Below the pieces are notes generated by a model that was given only the letters and a program-made list of their open reading frames with translations, searched no databases and was not told where the DNA came from. From Acidovorax sp. A1169 (GTDB lineage Bacteria > Pseudomonadota > Gammaproteobacteria > Burkholderiales > Burkholderiaceae_C), in contig NZ_JAUZDX010000004.1 of assembly GCF_030704685.1 (NCBI RefSeq), forward strand, positions 124,001-188,000: a DNA stretch of 64,000 nt, written 5' to 3'. A program made the translations under genes and the position numbers. Positions within the stretch are counted from its first letter, which is position 1. The number at the start of each line of letters is the position of its first letter. This document shows, piece after piece, positions 25,624-33,492 of this stretch.

Positions 25624-26256
25624 CTACCTGGCCTTGCCCGCCGGCTTGGCCGCCGCAAACCCCAGCTTTTCCATGGCCTCGTGCGTCTCCAGCAGCATGG
25701 CAGATACCTCGGCCACCGTCACGCGCAGGCCGGTGGCGCGCTCACGCATGTGCTCGTAGGCCTGGGCCTCGGTCATGCGCTGGTAATCGACCAGCACGCG
25801 GATGGCCTTTTCGATCTGGCGGCGCGACTTGATGGTGGACTCCAGCTTCTCGATCTTGCCCTGCTGGCGCTGCTGGAAGCCCTGCGAGGCCCGCGCCAGC
25901 ACTAGGGTGCTGAGGATGCCGGAGGAGCGGAACGGCTTGGTGATGACGCCATGCGCCTTGGTGTCGAGCAACAGCTTGAGCGTGGTCGGGCTTTCATAGT
26001 CCGACAGGGCCACGAAGGCGGCGTCCACGGCGCTGGCGTTCCAGGCGCTGCTGCCTTCCAGGTCTTGCGAGACCTGGAAAAAGATCACGTCCACCCCCGT
26101 GGGCGGCTCGGCCGGGAACGGCCACACCACCTTCAGGCGGCAGCCGATGCGCTGCAGCTGCTGCACCACCACGTCGCGGTCCTCCCCCGGCGGATAGACC
26201 ACGGTGACGCTGATGCTGCGCAGGTCTTCGTACAGACGGCGTAGGCTTGAACTCAT
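25624..26256 (-). CDS. amiR: AmiR/NasT-type ANTAR-domain transcription antiterminator
   Basis: A 210-residue protein. Residues 10-125 form a pseudo-receiver without the usual phosphoacceptor Asp (VTVVYPPGED, ALSDYESPTTLKLLLDTKAH). A coiled coil follows (FQQRQQGKIEKLESTIKSRR), then an ANTAR domain (QIEKAIRVLVDYQRMTEAQA and ERATGLRVTVAEVSAMLLE). ANTAR domains bind two-hairpin leader RNAs and prevent terminator formation. Directly upstream, 8 bases away, is an amiC-like gene, the partner that sequesters AmiR in Pseudomonas. The probable targets are the two similar terminator leaders at about 32.1 and 37.5 kb. Confidence 0.9.
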   Translation of the reverse strand: MSSSLRRLYEDLRSISVTVVYPPGEDRDVVVQQLQRIGCRLKVVWPFPAEPPTGVDVIFFQVSQDLEGSSAWNASAVDAAFVALSDYESPTTLKLLLDTKAHGVITKPFRSSGILSTLVLARASQGFQQRQQGKIEKLESTIKSRRQIEKAIRVLVDYQRMTEAQAYEHMRERATGLRVTVAEVSAMLLETHEAMEKLGFAAAKPAGKAR

Positions 26257-26263
26257 GGTTTCC

Positions 26264-27415
26264 TCACCTCAGCCAGAACTCGGAAAAACCGAAGGTGGAC
26301 AGGTACGGATCGGGCCGTACCGGCTCGGACGCTTCCCAGGCAATGTCGAACTGCCCATCCGCTCGGCAGATGCCGATGCGCGGTGTGAGCGCGCAGTGGT
26401 TGTTCTCGGCATCCACCGTGACGCGCCCCTCGGGCGAGTCGAAGGACACGGCGCGCGCCGCCTCCACCAGCTTGCGCCGGTCCATGCTGCCTGCACGCTG
26501 AAGGGCGCGGGCGAACAGGTGCACCTGGGTATAGGCCATCTCGGACCAGGTGCTGGTGGGTCGGTCGCCAAAACGCTTGCGCCACAGCGCCACGAAGCGC
26601 TGATTGCTCTCGTTCTGCACCGAGCCGAAGTAGGTGGCCGAGGTGATGTGCCCCTCGCACAGCGCCGGGCCAATGAGGCGGATCTCCTCCTCGGCCATGG
26701 ACAGGCTGGCGATCGGCATGGTCTTGGGGTCCAGACCGAAATCGCGGTACAGCTGGTAGAACAAGCGGGCCGACTGGCCCACCAGCGTGGAGAACACCAC
26801 GTCGGGCTGCTGGGCCTTTATGTCCGCGAGCACTTCCTTGAGTTCGGAGGGGCCGGCCTCGATGGGCAGGTAGACCTCTTCGAGAATCTCGCCGCCATGC
26901 TGTTCGACCATGTCGCGCATGATGCGGTTCGATTCGCGCGGGTAGATGTAGTCCGCGCCGACGAGGAAGAAGCGGGTGCCCCGGTTCTGCATCAGGTAGG
27001 CAGCCAGTTGCACGCTGTTCTGGTTGGGCACGGCACCGGTGTAGATCACGTTGGGTGAATACTCGAAGCCTTCGTAGAACGAGCAGTACCACAGCAGTGC
27101 GTTGTTGCGCTCGATCACCGGCAGCACGGCCTTGCGGCTCGATGAGCGCGAGCAGCCGAAGACCACATTGACCTCATCTTCCAGCAGCAGCCGCGTGGCG
27201 AGCTTGCGGTACTCGGCAATATCGCCCTTGGGGTCGTAGACCACGGGGATCAGCGGCCGGTCGAGCACACCGCCGAGCTGGTTGATCTCCTCGATGGCCA
27301 GGGCCGTGCCGAAGAAGTGCTCCGACTCGGTGACGCCCGTGGGCCCCGAGCGGGAAAACAGCACGCCAACGCGCCAGCCGTCATCGGGCTGCTGCATGGA
27401 GGGATCATCGGACAT
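26264..27415 (-). CDS. amiC: AmiC-like cytoplasmic amide sensor (periplasmic-binding-protein fold)
   Basis: A 383-residue type I periplasmic-binding fold protein: VGVLFSRSGPTGVTE, LAIEEINQLGGVLDRPL, YCSFYEGFEYSPNVIYTGAV and FLVGADYIYPRESNRIMRD. It has no signal peptide, unlike the two exported paralogues in the locus, so it should stay in the cytoplasm. That matches AmiC, which binds small amides and releases AmiR. It lies between an asparaginase gene (10 bases) and the ANTAR gene (8 bases). The ligand is probably a small amide or related nitrogen compound, inferred from family and neighbours. Confidence 0.88.
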   Translation of the reverse strand: MSDDPSMQQPDDGWRVGVLFSRSGPTGVTESEHFFGTALAIEEINQLGGVLDRPLIPVVYDPKGDIAEYRKLATRLLLEDEVNVVFGCSRSSSRKAVLPVIERNNALLWYCSFYEGFEYSPNVIYTGAVPNQNSVQLAAYLMQNRGTRFFLVGADYIYPRESNRIMRDMVEQHGGEILEEVYLPIEAGPSELKEVLADIKAQQPDVVFSTLVGQSARLFYQLYRDFGLDPKTMPIASLSMAEEEIRLIGPALCEGHITSATYFGSVQNESNQRFVALWRKRFGDRPTSTWSEMAYTQVHLFARALQRAGSMDRRKLVEAARAVSFDSPEGRVTVDAENNHCALTPRIGICRADGQFDIAWEASEPVRPDPYLSTFGFSEFWLR

Positions 27416-27424
27416 GGCATTCCT

Positions 27425-28453
27425 TCATTGGTCGAACATGCTTTGCAGCTGGTGCGGCGTTCGTGCGCCCTGCAGCAACAGCATCAGCAAGATGCGCGCC
27501 TTGTGCGGGCTCAGATTGTCGGCGAACACGGCGCCCGCGGCCTGCAGCGTGTGCCCACCGCCGTCGAATCCGTAGGCCGGCTGCACGCGCCCGTTGGGCA
27601 CGCGGGTCGAGATGACCACGGCCACCCCACGCGCGATGGCTTCGCGGATGGCCTCGAACATGCCGGTATTCACGTTGCCGAAGCCCAGCGCCTGCACCAC
27701 GATGCCGCGCGCACCCAGCGCCACTGCGGCGCGCACCAGATCGCCACTGGCGCCCGCGAACATGGGCACGATTTCGACGCGCGGCAGATCCACCGCGTGC
27801 AGCGGCACATGCTGGCGGCGCGTGGGCTGGCGCGAGAAGACCACGCGGTCCTCGTCGACCACGCCCAGCAGGCCGAAGTCGCCGGACTTGAAGGCCTCCA
27901 CATCCGCCGTGTGGGTCTTGGTGGCCTCGCGGGCAGCGTTGATCTGGTTGTTCATCGCCACCAGCACGCCCTGGCAGCGCGCCTGGCTGGCTACGCAGAT
28001 GCGCGCCGCATTGAGCAGGTTGCGTGGCCCGTCGAAGTCGGGCACCGAGGCATTGCGCTGCGCACCCACCAGCACCACAGGCTTGTCGCTGGCCAGGGTC
28101 AGGTCCAGGAACCAGGCCGTCTCCTCCAGCGTGTCGGTACCGTGGGAGATGACGACGCCGGTGATCTCGGGGCGCGCCAGCGCCTCGCGCACCGCGTGCC
28201 ACAGCGCCACCCAGCGCCCGGGTTCCATGTGATCGGAGGGGATGTTGAACAGCTCGCGCACCTCCAGCCGCGCCACGCGCGACATGGAGGGTACTGCCGC
28301 CAGCAGGTCCTCCCCCGACAGAGCGGGCACGGCCCCACCCCGCTCGGGGTCGAGCTTCATGGCGATGGTGCCGCCGGTGGCGATGAGCTGGCACAGCGGC
28401 AGGGCCAGCGGCAGGGGCGTTGGTGCCGACAGGGGGCAGTCCTGGGCGTGCAT
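27425..28453 (-). CDS. L-asparaginase family amidohydrolase
   Basis: A 342-residue N-terminal-nucleophile-Thr type asparaginase. The first catalytic motif is LIATGGTIAMK (residues ~23-33) and the second is GVVISHGTDTLEETAWFL near residue 100. The ALGFGNVN segment and the C-terminal helical domain are present. There is no signal peptide, so it should be cytoplasmic. It hydrolyses asparagine or a related amide to release ammonia. It is one base from livF and ten from amiC, inside the second transcription unit of the locus, which suggests it degrades the imported substrate. Confidence 0.9.
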   Translation of the reverse strand: MHAQDCPLSAPTPLPLALPLCQLIATGGTIAMKLDPERGGAVPALSGEDLLAAVPSMSRVARLEVRELFNIPSDHMEPGRWVALWHAVREALARPEITGVVISHGTDTLEETAWFLDLTLASDKPVVLVGAQRNASVPDFDGPRNLLNAARICVASQARCQGVLVAMNNQINAAREATKTHTADVEAFKSGDFGLLGVVDEDRVVFSRQPTRRQHVPLHAVDLPRVEIVPMFAGASGDLVRAAVALGARGIVVQALGFGNVNTGMFEAIREAIARGVAVVISTRVPNGRVQPAYGFDGGGHTLQAAGAVFADNLSPHKARILLMLLLQGARTPHQLQSMFDQ

Positions 28454-28454
28454 G

Positions 28455-29174
28455 TCAGACCCTCAGGTGGCTGAAAACCGCCTCGACAGCCCCATCGGCC
28501 TTGGCCAGGCCCTCGTCGACCAGCTCGCCCTGCTTGAGGACCACGTAGCGGTCGGCCACCTTGAGCGCAAAGGGCACGTTCTGCTCCACGATCAGCAAGG
28601 TGGTGCCGTGCTGCTCGCGCTCCTGCAGCAGGGCATTGGCCAGCCGGTCGATCACGGAGGGCTGCAGCCCTTCGGTGATCTCGTCGAGCAGGATGACCGA
28701 GGGCCGCACCATCAGCGCCCGCGCCAGCAGCAGCATCTTCTGCTCGCCGCCCGACAGCGTGCCCGCGTACTGCGCGAGGCGGCTGCCGAACACCGGGAAC
28801 AGCGGCTCCAAGACGGCAAAGCGCTCTTCGAACAGAGACTCCTGCGCCAGGCCCAAGCGCAGGTTGTCGCGGATGCTCAGGTCGGCGAACAGCGGCTGCT
28901 CCTGCGCGGCATAGGCAATGCCCTGGCGCGCGATGCGGTGCGGCGGCAGGCGGGTGATGTTCTCGCCATGCAGGTGGATGGCGCCGGCCTTCTTGGCCAG
29001 ATAGCCCATCACCGTCTTGAGCAGGGTGCTCTTGCCCATGCCGTTCTTGCCCAGCAGGGCCACAGCCTCGCCCTTGCGGATGTCCAGGCTCAGGCCACGC
29101 AGCACCACGGAGGCGCGGTAGCCGCTGGTGATGCCATCGAGCACCAGGGCCGACGGGGATGCAATGGCGTTCAT
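28455..29174 (-). CDS. livF: branched-chain amino acid/amide ABC transporter ATPase (LivF type)
   Basis: A 239-residue ABC ATPase: Walker A LGKNGMGKS near residue 43, signature LSGGEQKMLLLARAL near 140, Walker B VILLDEITEGLQP and the switch His region (TTLLIVEQNVPFAL). The start at ATG 29174 (MNAIASPSALVLDG) overlaps the end of the preceding permease-ATPase gene by four bases. An open frame extends far upstream, but it is the out-of-frame shadow of that gene. It energises the LivH/LivM permeases of this operon. Confidence 0.93.
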   Translation of the reverse strand: MNAIASPSALVLDGITSGYRASVVLRGLSLDIRKGEAVALLGKNGMGKSTLLKTVMGYLAKKAGAIHLHGENITRLPPHRIARQGIAYAAQEQPLFADLSIRDNLRLGLAQESLFEERFAVLEPLFPVFGSRLAQYAGTLSGGEQKMLLLARALMVRPSVILLDEITEGLQPSVIDRLANALLQEREQHGTTLLIVEQNVPFALKVADRYVVLKQGELVDEGLAKADGAVEAVFSHLRV

Positions 29175-31012
29175 GCGCCCTCCTTCACGGCATGCGTGCT
29201 GCCCGAGTAAATGGTCTTGACCAGAGGCGAGTTGACCACCTCCTGGAAGCTGCCCTGCATGGCGATGGCACCCTGGTGCAGCACCACGATGCGGGTGGAG
29301 ATGAGTTCCACGAAATCGAGGTCGTGCTCCACCAGCAGGCAGCACAGGCCGTAGCGGTGCGCCAGCGACGACAGCACCTCGCCGATCTGCGTGCGCTCCG
29401 TCTTGGTCAGCCCGGCCGTGGGTTCGTCGAGCAGCACCACGCGTGGCTCCAGCGCCAGCACCATGGCCAGCTCCAGCGACTGCTGCTCGCCGTGCGACAG
29501 GTCGCGCGCCACGGTGGCCAGCTTGCCCTCCAGCGCCGTGGCCCGCACCACATGCAGCGCATAGGGCGGCAGGCGCAGCACCGGATCCTGGTGCAGCAGC
29601 GAGGGGCGCTCCAGCCGCGTACCGGCGATGCGCAGGCATTCGGCCACGGTCAGCGACTCGAAGATGTTGGCGTTCTGGAACTTGCGGCCCAGGCCCAGGC
29701 GCACACAGGCCTCGGGCGGTAGCTGGCGGATGTCGCTGCCGCACAGCTCCACGATGCCGCCGCTGCGCTCGGCGCCGTCGCTCATGCAGCGCATCAGCGT
29801 GGTCTTGCCCGCGCCGTTGGGCCCGATCAGCCCCACCAGCTCGCCGGGGCGTGCCTCGAAGTCGATGCCCTGCAGCACCTTGAGTGAGCCAAAATGCTTG
29901 GTCACGCCCTGCAGGCGGATGGCCACCGCATCCGTCGCCTGGCCATCGGTGCTGCCCGGCCGCTCCTGCAGCTGCGGCATGCGCCTGGCACCCTGCAGCA
30001 CGCCGAAAGGCTTGAGCAGCAGCGGAATCAGCCCCTGCGGAAACAGCACGATGACCACCACGAATGCCCCGCCCAGGATCAGCTGCCAGGCAAAGGGCAT
30101 GCTGCTGCTCAGGTAGGCCGTGGCCACGTTGATCAGCACGCCACCGGCCAGCGGCCCCCACAGCGTGCCGCGCCCGCCCAGGGCCACCCAGATGATGAGC
30201 TCGGTACCCAGCGCAAAGCCCGTGAGCTCCGGCGCCACCACGCCGCTAAACGCGCCGTAGCCAAAGCCTGCGATGCCGGCCATCACACCCATGGCCGTGA
30301 GCAGCGCGATCTTCACCCGCGAGGTATCGATGCCCAGGTAGGTGCAGCGCACCTCGTTGTCGCGGATGGCCGCCAGCACGCGGCCCGCATCGCTGCGCAC
30401 AAGCACCCAGCCGATGGCGCCGGCCACGGCCAGCATGGCGCCAGCCACCCAGTACCAGGCCTCGAGCGACCAGTCGAAACTCGGGTAGCCCGTGAGCCCC
30501 GAGCTCGACCCCGTGAAGCTGCCGCCCGACAGCAGCAACTGCGTGAGCACGATGGGCAGCACCAGCGAGATAACCGTGGCGAAGAATGGCGAAGCCCCGC
30601 GGTAGAACGAGAGCCAGCCCACCAGGCCGGCCACCGCCGCGCTGGCCAGCACCGTGGCGCCGACGGCCAGCAACACGGTGAAGGTGCTGAACCCGACGTG
30701 GGTGAACACCAGCCCGGCGGCATAGGCGCCGATGCCGAAGAAGGCCGACTGGCCGAAGGTGAGGTAGCCGGTGTAGCCCCAGAGGATGTCCACCGTGATC
30801 GCCGCGATGGCGAAGAAGAAGGCCTTGATCAGGATGTTCAGCAAATAGGTGTCGAACACCCAGGGCCCTGCCACGAGCAGCGCCACACCGATGGCGCCGA
30901 GCACCAGGAGGCTGTTGAAGGGACGCGCCCGTAACACCGGGTCAGCGGGTTCGGCGGGCATGGCGGGCGGCAATGCCGCATTGGAATGGGTGTTGGTATC
31001 AGCCACGGGCAA
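29171..31012 (-). CDS. livMG: fused LivM permease - LivG ATPase
   Basis: A 613-residue fusion. Residues 35-330 are a LivM-type permease (YTGYLTFGQSAFFGIGAYAA, GRVLAAIRDNEVRCTYLGID, WVALGGRGTLWGPLAGG). Residues 360-610 are a LivG-type ATPase with Walker A LIGPNGAGKTTL, signature LSHGEQQSLELAMVLA and Walker B RVVLLDEPTAGL. The frame is continuous through the linker (LKPFGVLQGARRMPQLQER), so the fusion is genuine in this sequence. It overlaps livH by 14 bases and livF by four, indicating tight translational coupling. Confidence 0.92.
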   Translation of the reverse strand: MPVADTNTHSNAALPPAMPAEPADPVLRARPFNSLLVLGAIGVALLVAGPWVFDTYLLNILIKAFFFAIAAITVDILWGYTGYLTFGQSAFFGIGAYAAGLVFTHVGFSTFTVLLAVGATVLASAAVAGLVGWLSFYRGASPFFATVISLVLPIVLTQLLLSGGSFTGSSSGLTGYPSFDWSLEAWYWVAGAMLAVAGAIGWVLVRSDAGRVLAAIRDNEVRCTYLGIDTSRVKIALLTAMGVMAGIAGFGYGAFSGVVAPELTGFALGTELIIWVALGGRGTLWGPLAGGVLINVATAYLSSSMPFAWQLILGGAFVVVIVLFPQGLIPLLLKPFGVLQGARRMPQLQERPGSTDGQATDAVAIRLQGVTKHFGSLKVLQGIDFEARPGELVGLIGPNGAGKTTLMRCMSDGAERSGGIVELCGSDIRQLPPEACVRLGLGRKFQNANIFESLTVAECLRIAGTRLERPSLLHQDPVLRLPPYALHVVRATALEGKLATVARDLSHGEQQSLELAMVLALEPRVVLLDEPTAGLTKTERTQIGEVLSSLAHRYGLCCLLVEHDLDFVELISTRIVVLHQGAIAMQGSFQEVVNSPLVKTIYSGSTHAVKEGA

Positions 31013-31832
31013 ACCCCTTGGGACGGATGCGCAGCGTGACTGCGGCGAGGACGGCGATGGTCAGCCCGCCGAGGACGGGGCTGGCGTAGGTGCTGACCAG
31101 CACCTGGGCCGCGCCGAACACGACGCAGGTCAGCAGCAGGCTGGCCATGGAATGGCCCGACACCATGACCAGCATGAAGGCGCTGACCAGCCAGGGCAGG
31201 CCCATGTTGGGGTCGACGCTGGACAGCGGCGTGATCATGGCGCCGGCCAGCGTGCCCAGGCCCGCGCCCAGGCTGAAGGTGATGAAGCGCACGCGGCCCG
31301 AATGGATGCCCAGGCTGCTGGCCAGGTCATCGTTCATGATCACGGCGCGGGTGCGCACGCCAAAGCGCGTGCCGTTGAGCAGCCCCGTGAGCGCCAGGCA
31401 CAGCACGATGGCCACGGGCACCAACACCAGGCGGTAGGCCGAATAGTCGACCCCCGCGACCTGCCAGGTGCCCGACAGCGGGGCACTGACGAATTGCACC
31501 TCGCGCCCGAAGCCCATCACGATGAGCTGGCCGATGACGATACCGAGCCCCCAGGTGGCCAGGATGGCGTCGAGCGGCCGCTTGTACAGCGGGCGCACGA
31601 TGAGCCCTTCCACCAGCATGCCCACGGCCACGCCGACCACGACGGCCAGCGGCCAGGCCAGCCACGGGTCCATCTGCAGCCGGGTGACCACGTAGCTCGC
31701 ATAGCCGCCCAGCGTGAGCAGGGCGCCATGAGCAAAATTGACGATTTTCATCACCCCGAAGACCATCATCAGCCCCGCCGTGACGACGAACAGCATCGCC
31801 GCAGTGGTGAGCAGATCCAGCAAGAGAACCAT
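30999..31832 (-). CDS. livH: branched-chain amino acid/amide ABC transporter permease (LivH type)
   Basis: A 277-residue membrane protein with about eight hydrophobic helices and the LivH landmarks FGVMKIVNFAHGALLTLGGY near residue 25, RTRAVIMNDDLASSLGIHSG and FSLGAGLGTLAGAMITPLSS. It starts at ATG 31832 with AGGAG, which overlaps the stop codon of a short upstream ORF. First transporter gene of the second unit. With livMG, livF and the two exported binding proteins it makes a complete importer, probably for amides, urea-like compounds or amino acids. Confidence 0.93.
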   Translation of the reverse strand: MVLLLDLLTTAAMLFVVTAGLMMVFGVMKIVNFAHGALLTLGGYASYVVTRLQMDPWLAWPLAVVVGVAVGMLVEGLIVRPLYKRPLDAILATWGLGIVIGQLIVMGFGREVQFVSAPLSGTWQVAGVDYSAYRLVLVPVAIVLCLALTGLLNGTRFGVRTRAVIMNDDLASSLGIHSGRVRFITFSLGAGLGTLAGAMITPLSSVDPNMGLPWLVSAFMLVMVSGHSMASLLLTCVVFGAAQVLVSTYASPVLGGLTIAVLAAVTLRIRPKGFARG

Positions 31833-31841
31833 GGTGCGCTC

Positions 31842-32048
31842 CTACGAATGGAAAGGAATCGGGCCGCGCAGTGACAACGCGGTGGTGACGGCGGTACGGG
31901 TCATGGGGTGTCTCCTGGGTCTTGTAGGTAGCTCAAGCAGTGCATGCATTGCCTGCACAGGCAATGCACAGGCCATGCCTGCCAGGCGGGCCTGGCGCAC
32001 GGAATCGGTCAGTGAACGGAACAGCGGGAAGGGACCCACAGAGAACAT
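31842..32048 (-). CDS. short ORF between the leader terminator and livH, doubtful
   Basis: A 68-codon frame (MFSVGPFPLFRSLTDSVRQA onward) begins just after the leader terminator, using the same GGAGTTTGA sequence that serves the nitrilase gene at the other leader copy. Its last 20 codons (MTRTAVTTALSLRGPIPFHS) have their own CCAGGAGACACCCC site, and the stop TAG overlaps the livH ribosome site. Composition is unremarkable and no family is recognised. It may be translated for coupling or be a remnant of a deleted gene. Confidence 0.3.
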   Translation of the reverse strand: MFSVGPFPLFRSLTDSVRQARLAGMACALPVQAMHALLELPTRPRRHPMTRTAVTTALSLRGPIPFHS

Positions 32049-32064
32049 GTTTTCAAACTCCAGA

Positions 32065-32142
32065 AAGCAAAAAGCCCCTGACCGCGCGGTGTGCGCATTC
32101 AGGGGCTTTCATAGCCGGTATGTGGTCAGCAATGCTGCTGAG
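32065..32142 (-). promoter_or_regulatory. ANTAR-type leader with terminator, copy A (upstream of livH)
   Basis: On the minus strand a small hairpin CAGC-AGCATT-GCTG (32141-32128) is followed by CACATACCGGCTATGAAAGC and a terminator: AAAGCCCCTGA / TCAGGGGCTTT (32109-32071) with T-run TTTTTGCTTT. The sequence from the first hairpin into the terminator is nearly identical to copy B at 37.5 kb. GGCT and AGCC flanking ATGAA (32117-32105) could form an antiterminator that consumes the terminator's 5' arm. The layout fits an ANTAR target; the loops do not clearly show the usual A1/G4 hexaloop pattern. Confidence 0.7.
32071..32109 (-). terminator. intrinsic terminator of leader copy A
   Basis: An 11-bp stem AAAGCCCCTGA / TCAGGGGCTTT with a GC-rich inner loop and a T-rich tail on the minus strand. 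It lies between the livH promoter and livH, so transcription must read through it for the transporter to be made. Confidence 0.88.
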
Positions 32143-32176
32143 GGACTGCAGTGGCTTGGCCAGTGCGGTCATTTCA

Positions 32177-32205
32177 ATTATGACAGCCGGTCACACCAGC
32201 GTCAA
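32177..32205 (-). promoter_or_regulatory. sigma70-like promoter for leader copy A
   Basis: On the minus strand TTGACG (32205-32200) and CATAAT (32182-32177) are separated by exactly 17 bases and lie about 40 bases upstream of the first leader hairpin. The arrangement matches the promoter at leader copy B, including the CATAAT element. Confidence 0.75.
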
Positions 32206-32281
32206 TCAACTGCGAAGCTGCTTTCTTCGCGATTTGTCCTCCCTGCAGGCGCCCTCAGGCGGGTCATTCAAGCGGCCCAGC

Positions 32282-33472
32282 TCACTCCATCTGCGGGCAC
32301 TGCGCGCCCGGGTCCACGCTCGCGTAGGTCTCCAGGATGCGGATGCTGCCGTCTGAGCGCACCTGCCCCAGGCGCATGGCCAGCGGCGTGTGCCGGCCCT
32401 TGCCCATGCGCAGCGTGCCGCGCGGGCCGGTCACCGTGACCTCACCCAGCGCCTTGATGACCTTGGCGGCATCGGTGCTGCCGGCCGCCTCCACGGCCGC
32501 CTTGTACTGGAAAAAGGCCTCGTACTGGGGCACCGAGAGTTCGTTGGGCGCCTTGAGCTCGGCGCCGAAACGCACCAGCATGCGCATGCGGAACGAGCGG
32601 TTGTGCGCCGTGTCGATAGAGGGGAAATACGACGCCGCCAAGAGCATGCCCGTGGCCGCGCTGCCCATCTCCCGCGCAGTGCTTTCGTCGATGGACAGGT
32701 TGCCAAGCGGTATGCGCACGTCGGCGGCCTTGAGCTGCCGGGCCAGCGACACGTTGGGTGCGCCGCCCGCGGTGGCACTGATGATCGCGTCGGGCCTGGC
32801 CGTGCGGATTTTGGCGATCACCGCCGTCCAGTCGCTGCCGTCCACGGGCAGGTATTCCTCGCCCACCACCTGCCCACCGCCCTTTCTGATGGTCTGGCGC
32901 GCAAACTCGAGCATGCCGCGGCCGAAGGCGTAGTCGCTGCCCACGAGAAAGAAACTGCGCGCATTCCGGTTGCGCGCGAGGTACTCGACCACGGGCGCAA
33001 CCTGCTGCTCGGGCACCCAGGCGTTGACGTACATCCAGGGGCTGCACGAGCGGCCCTCGTAGAACGAGGTATAGATGTAGGGCAGTTGGCCGCGCGCGAC
33101 GATGGGCAGCGCCGCATTGCGCGCCGCGCTGGTCTGCATGGCGATGAGGGCGTGCACCTTCTTGCCGAACACCAGGACCTGCACGGCCTTCTGCGCACCT
33201 TCGGCGCCAGAGGCATCGTCCACTATTTCAAGCTGCACTGGCCGCCCCAGGATGCCGCCGTTGGCATTGATCTCCTCGACCGCCAGTCGCGAGGACTGCA
33301 CCACGGCGGGCGCCACCACGCTGTTGGCGCCCGAGAGGCCCACGGCCACGCCGATGCGGATGGGCTCGGCCGCACGCGGCTGCGCCGAGACAGTGGTGGC
33401 CATGGCAAGCAGCACCGCCGTGGCGAACAGGGCCAGCACGGCCATCTGCAGTGTGTTCAGAAGCATCTTCAT
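32282..33472 (-). CDS. exported amide/branched-chain amino acid binding protein, paralogue 1
   Basis: A 396-residue type I periplasmic binding protein with signal peptide (LLNTLQMAVLALFATAVLLA ... VSAQ, cleavage near residue 30). Mature landmarks are IRIGVAVGLSGANSVVAPAV, ARNAALPIVARGQLPYIYTS, FYEGRSCSPWMYVNAW and FLVGSDYAFGRGMLEFARQT. It is strongly similar throughout to paralogue 2 (ends DPGAQCPQME versus DPGAQCPDLK), so they arose by duplication. Start at ATG 33472 with GGAG upstream. Last gene of the first transcription unit; it probably delivers ligand to the Liv importer and possibly to the chemoreceptor encoded just upstream. Confidence 0.92.
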   Translation of the reverse strand: MKMLLNTLQMAVLALFATAVLLAMATTVSAQPRAAEPIRIGVAVGLSGANSVVAPAVVQSSRLAVEEINANGGILGRPVQLEIVDDASGAEGAQKAVQVLVFGKKVHALIAMQTSAARNAALPIVARGQLPYIYTSFYEGRSCSPWMYVNAWVPEQQVAPVVEYLARNRNARSFFLVGSDYAFGRGMLEFARQTIRKGGGQVVGEEYLPVDGSDWTAVIAKIRTARPDAIISATAGGAPNVSLARQLKAADVRIPLGNLSIDESTAREMGSAATGMLLAASYFPSIDTAHNRSFRMRMLVRFGAELKAPNELSVPQYEAFFQYKAAVEAAGSTDAAKVIKALGEVTVTGPRGTLRMGKGRHTPLAMRLGQVRSDGSIRILETYASVDPGAQCPQME

Positions 33473-33492
33473 CGCAGCATCTCCCGCCGTGG

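Noticed and set aside
29175-30161. Extended livF frame suggesting a 568-residue protein
   Set aside because: The extra N-terminal half is the out-of-frame shadow of the LivM-LivG gene; the true LivF start is ATG 29174.
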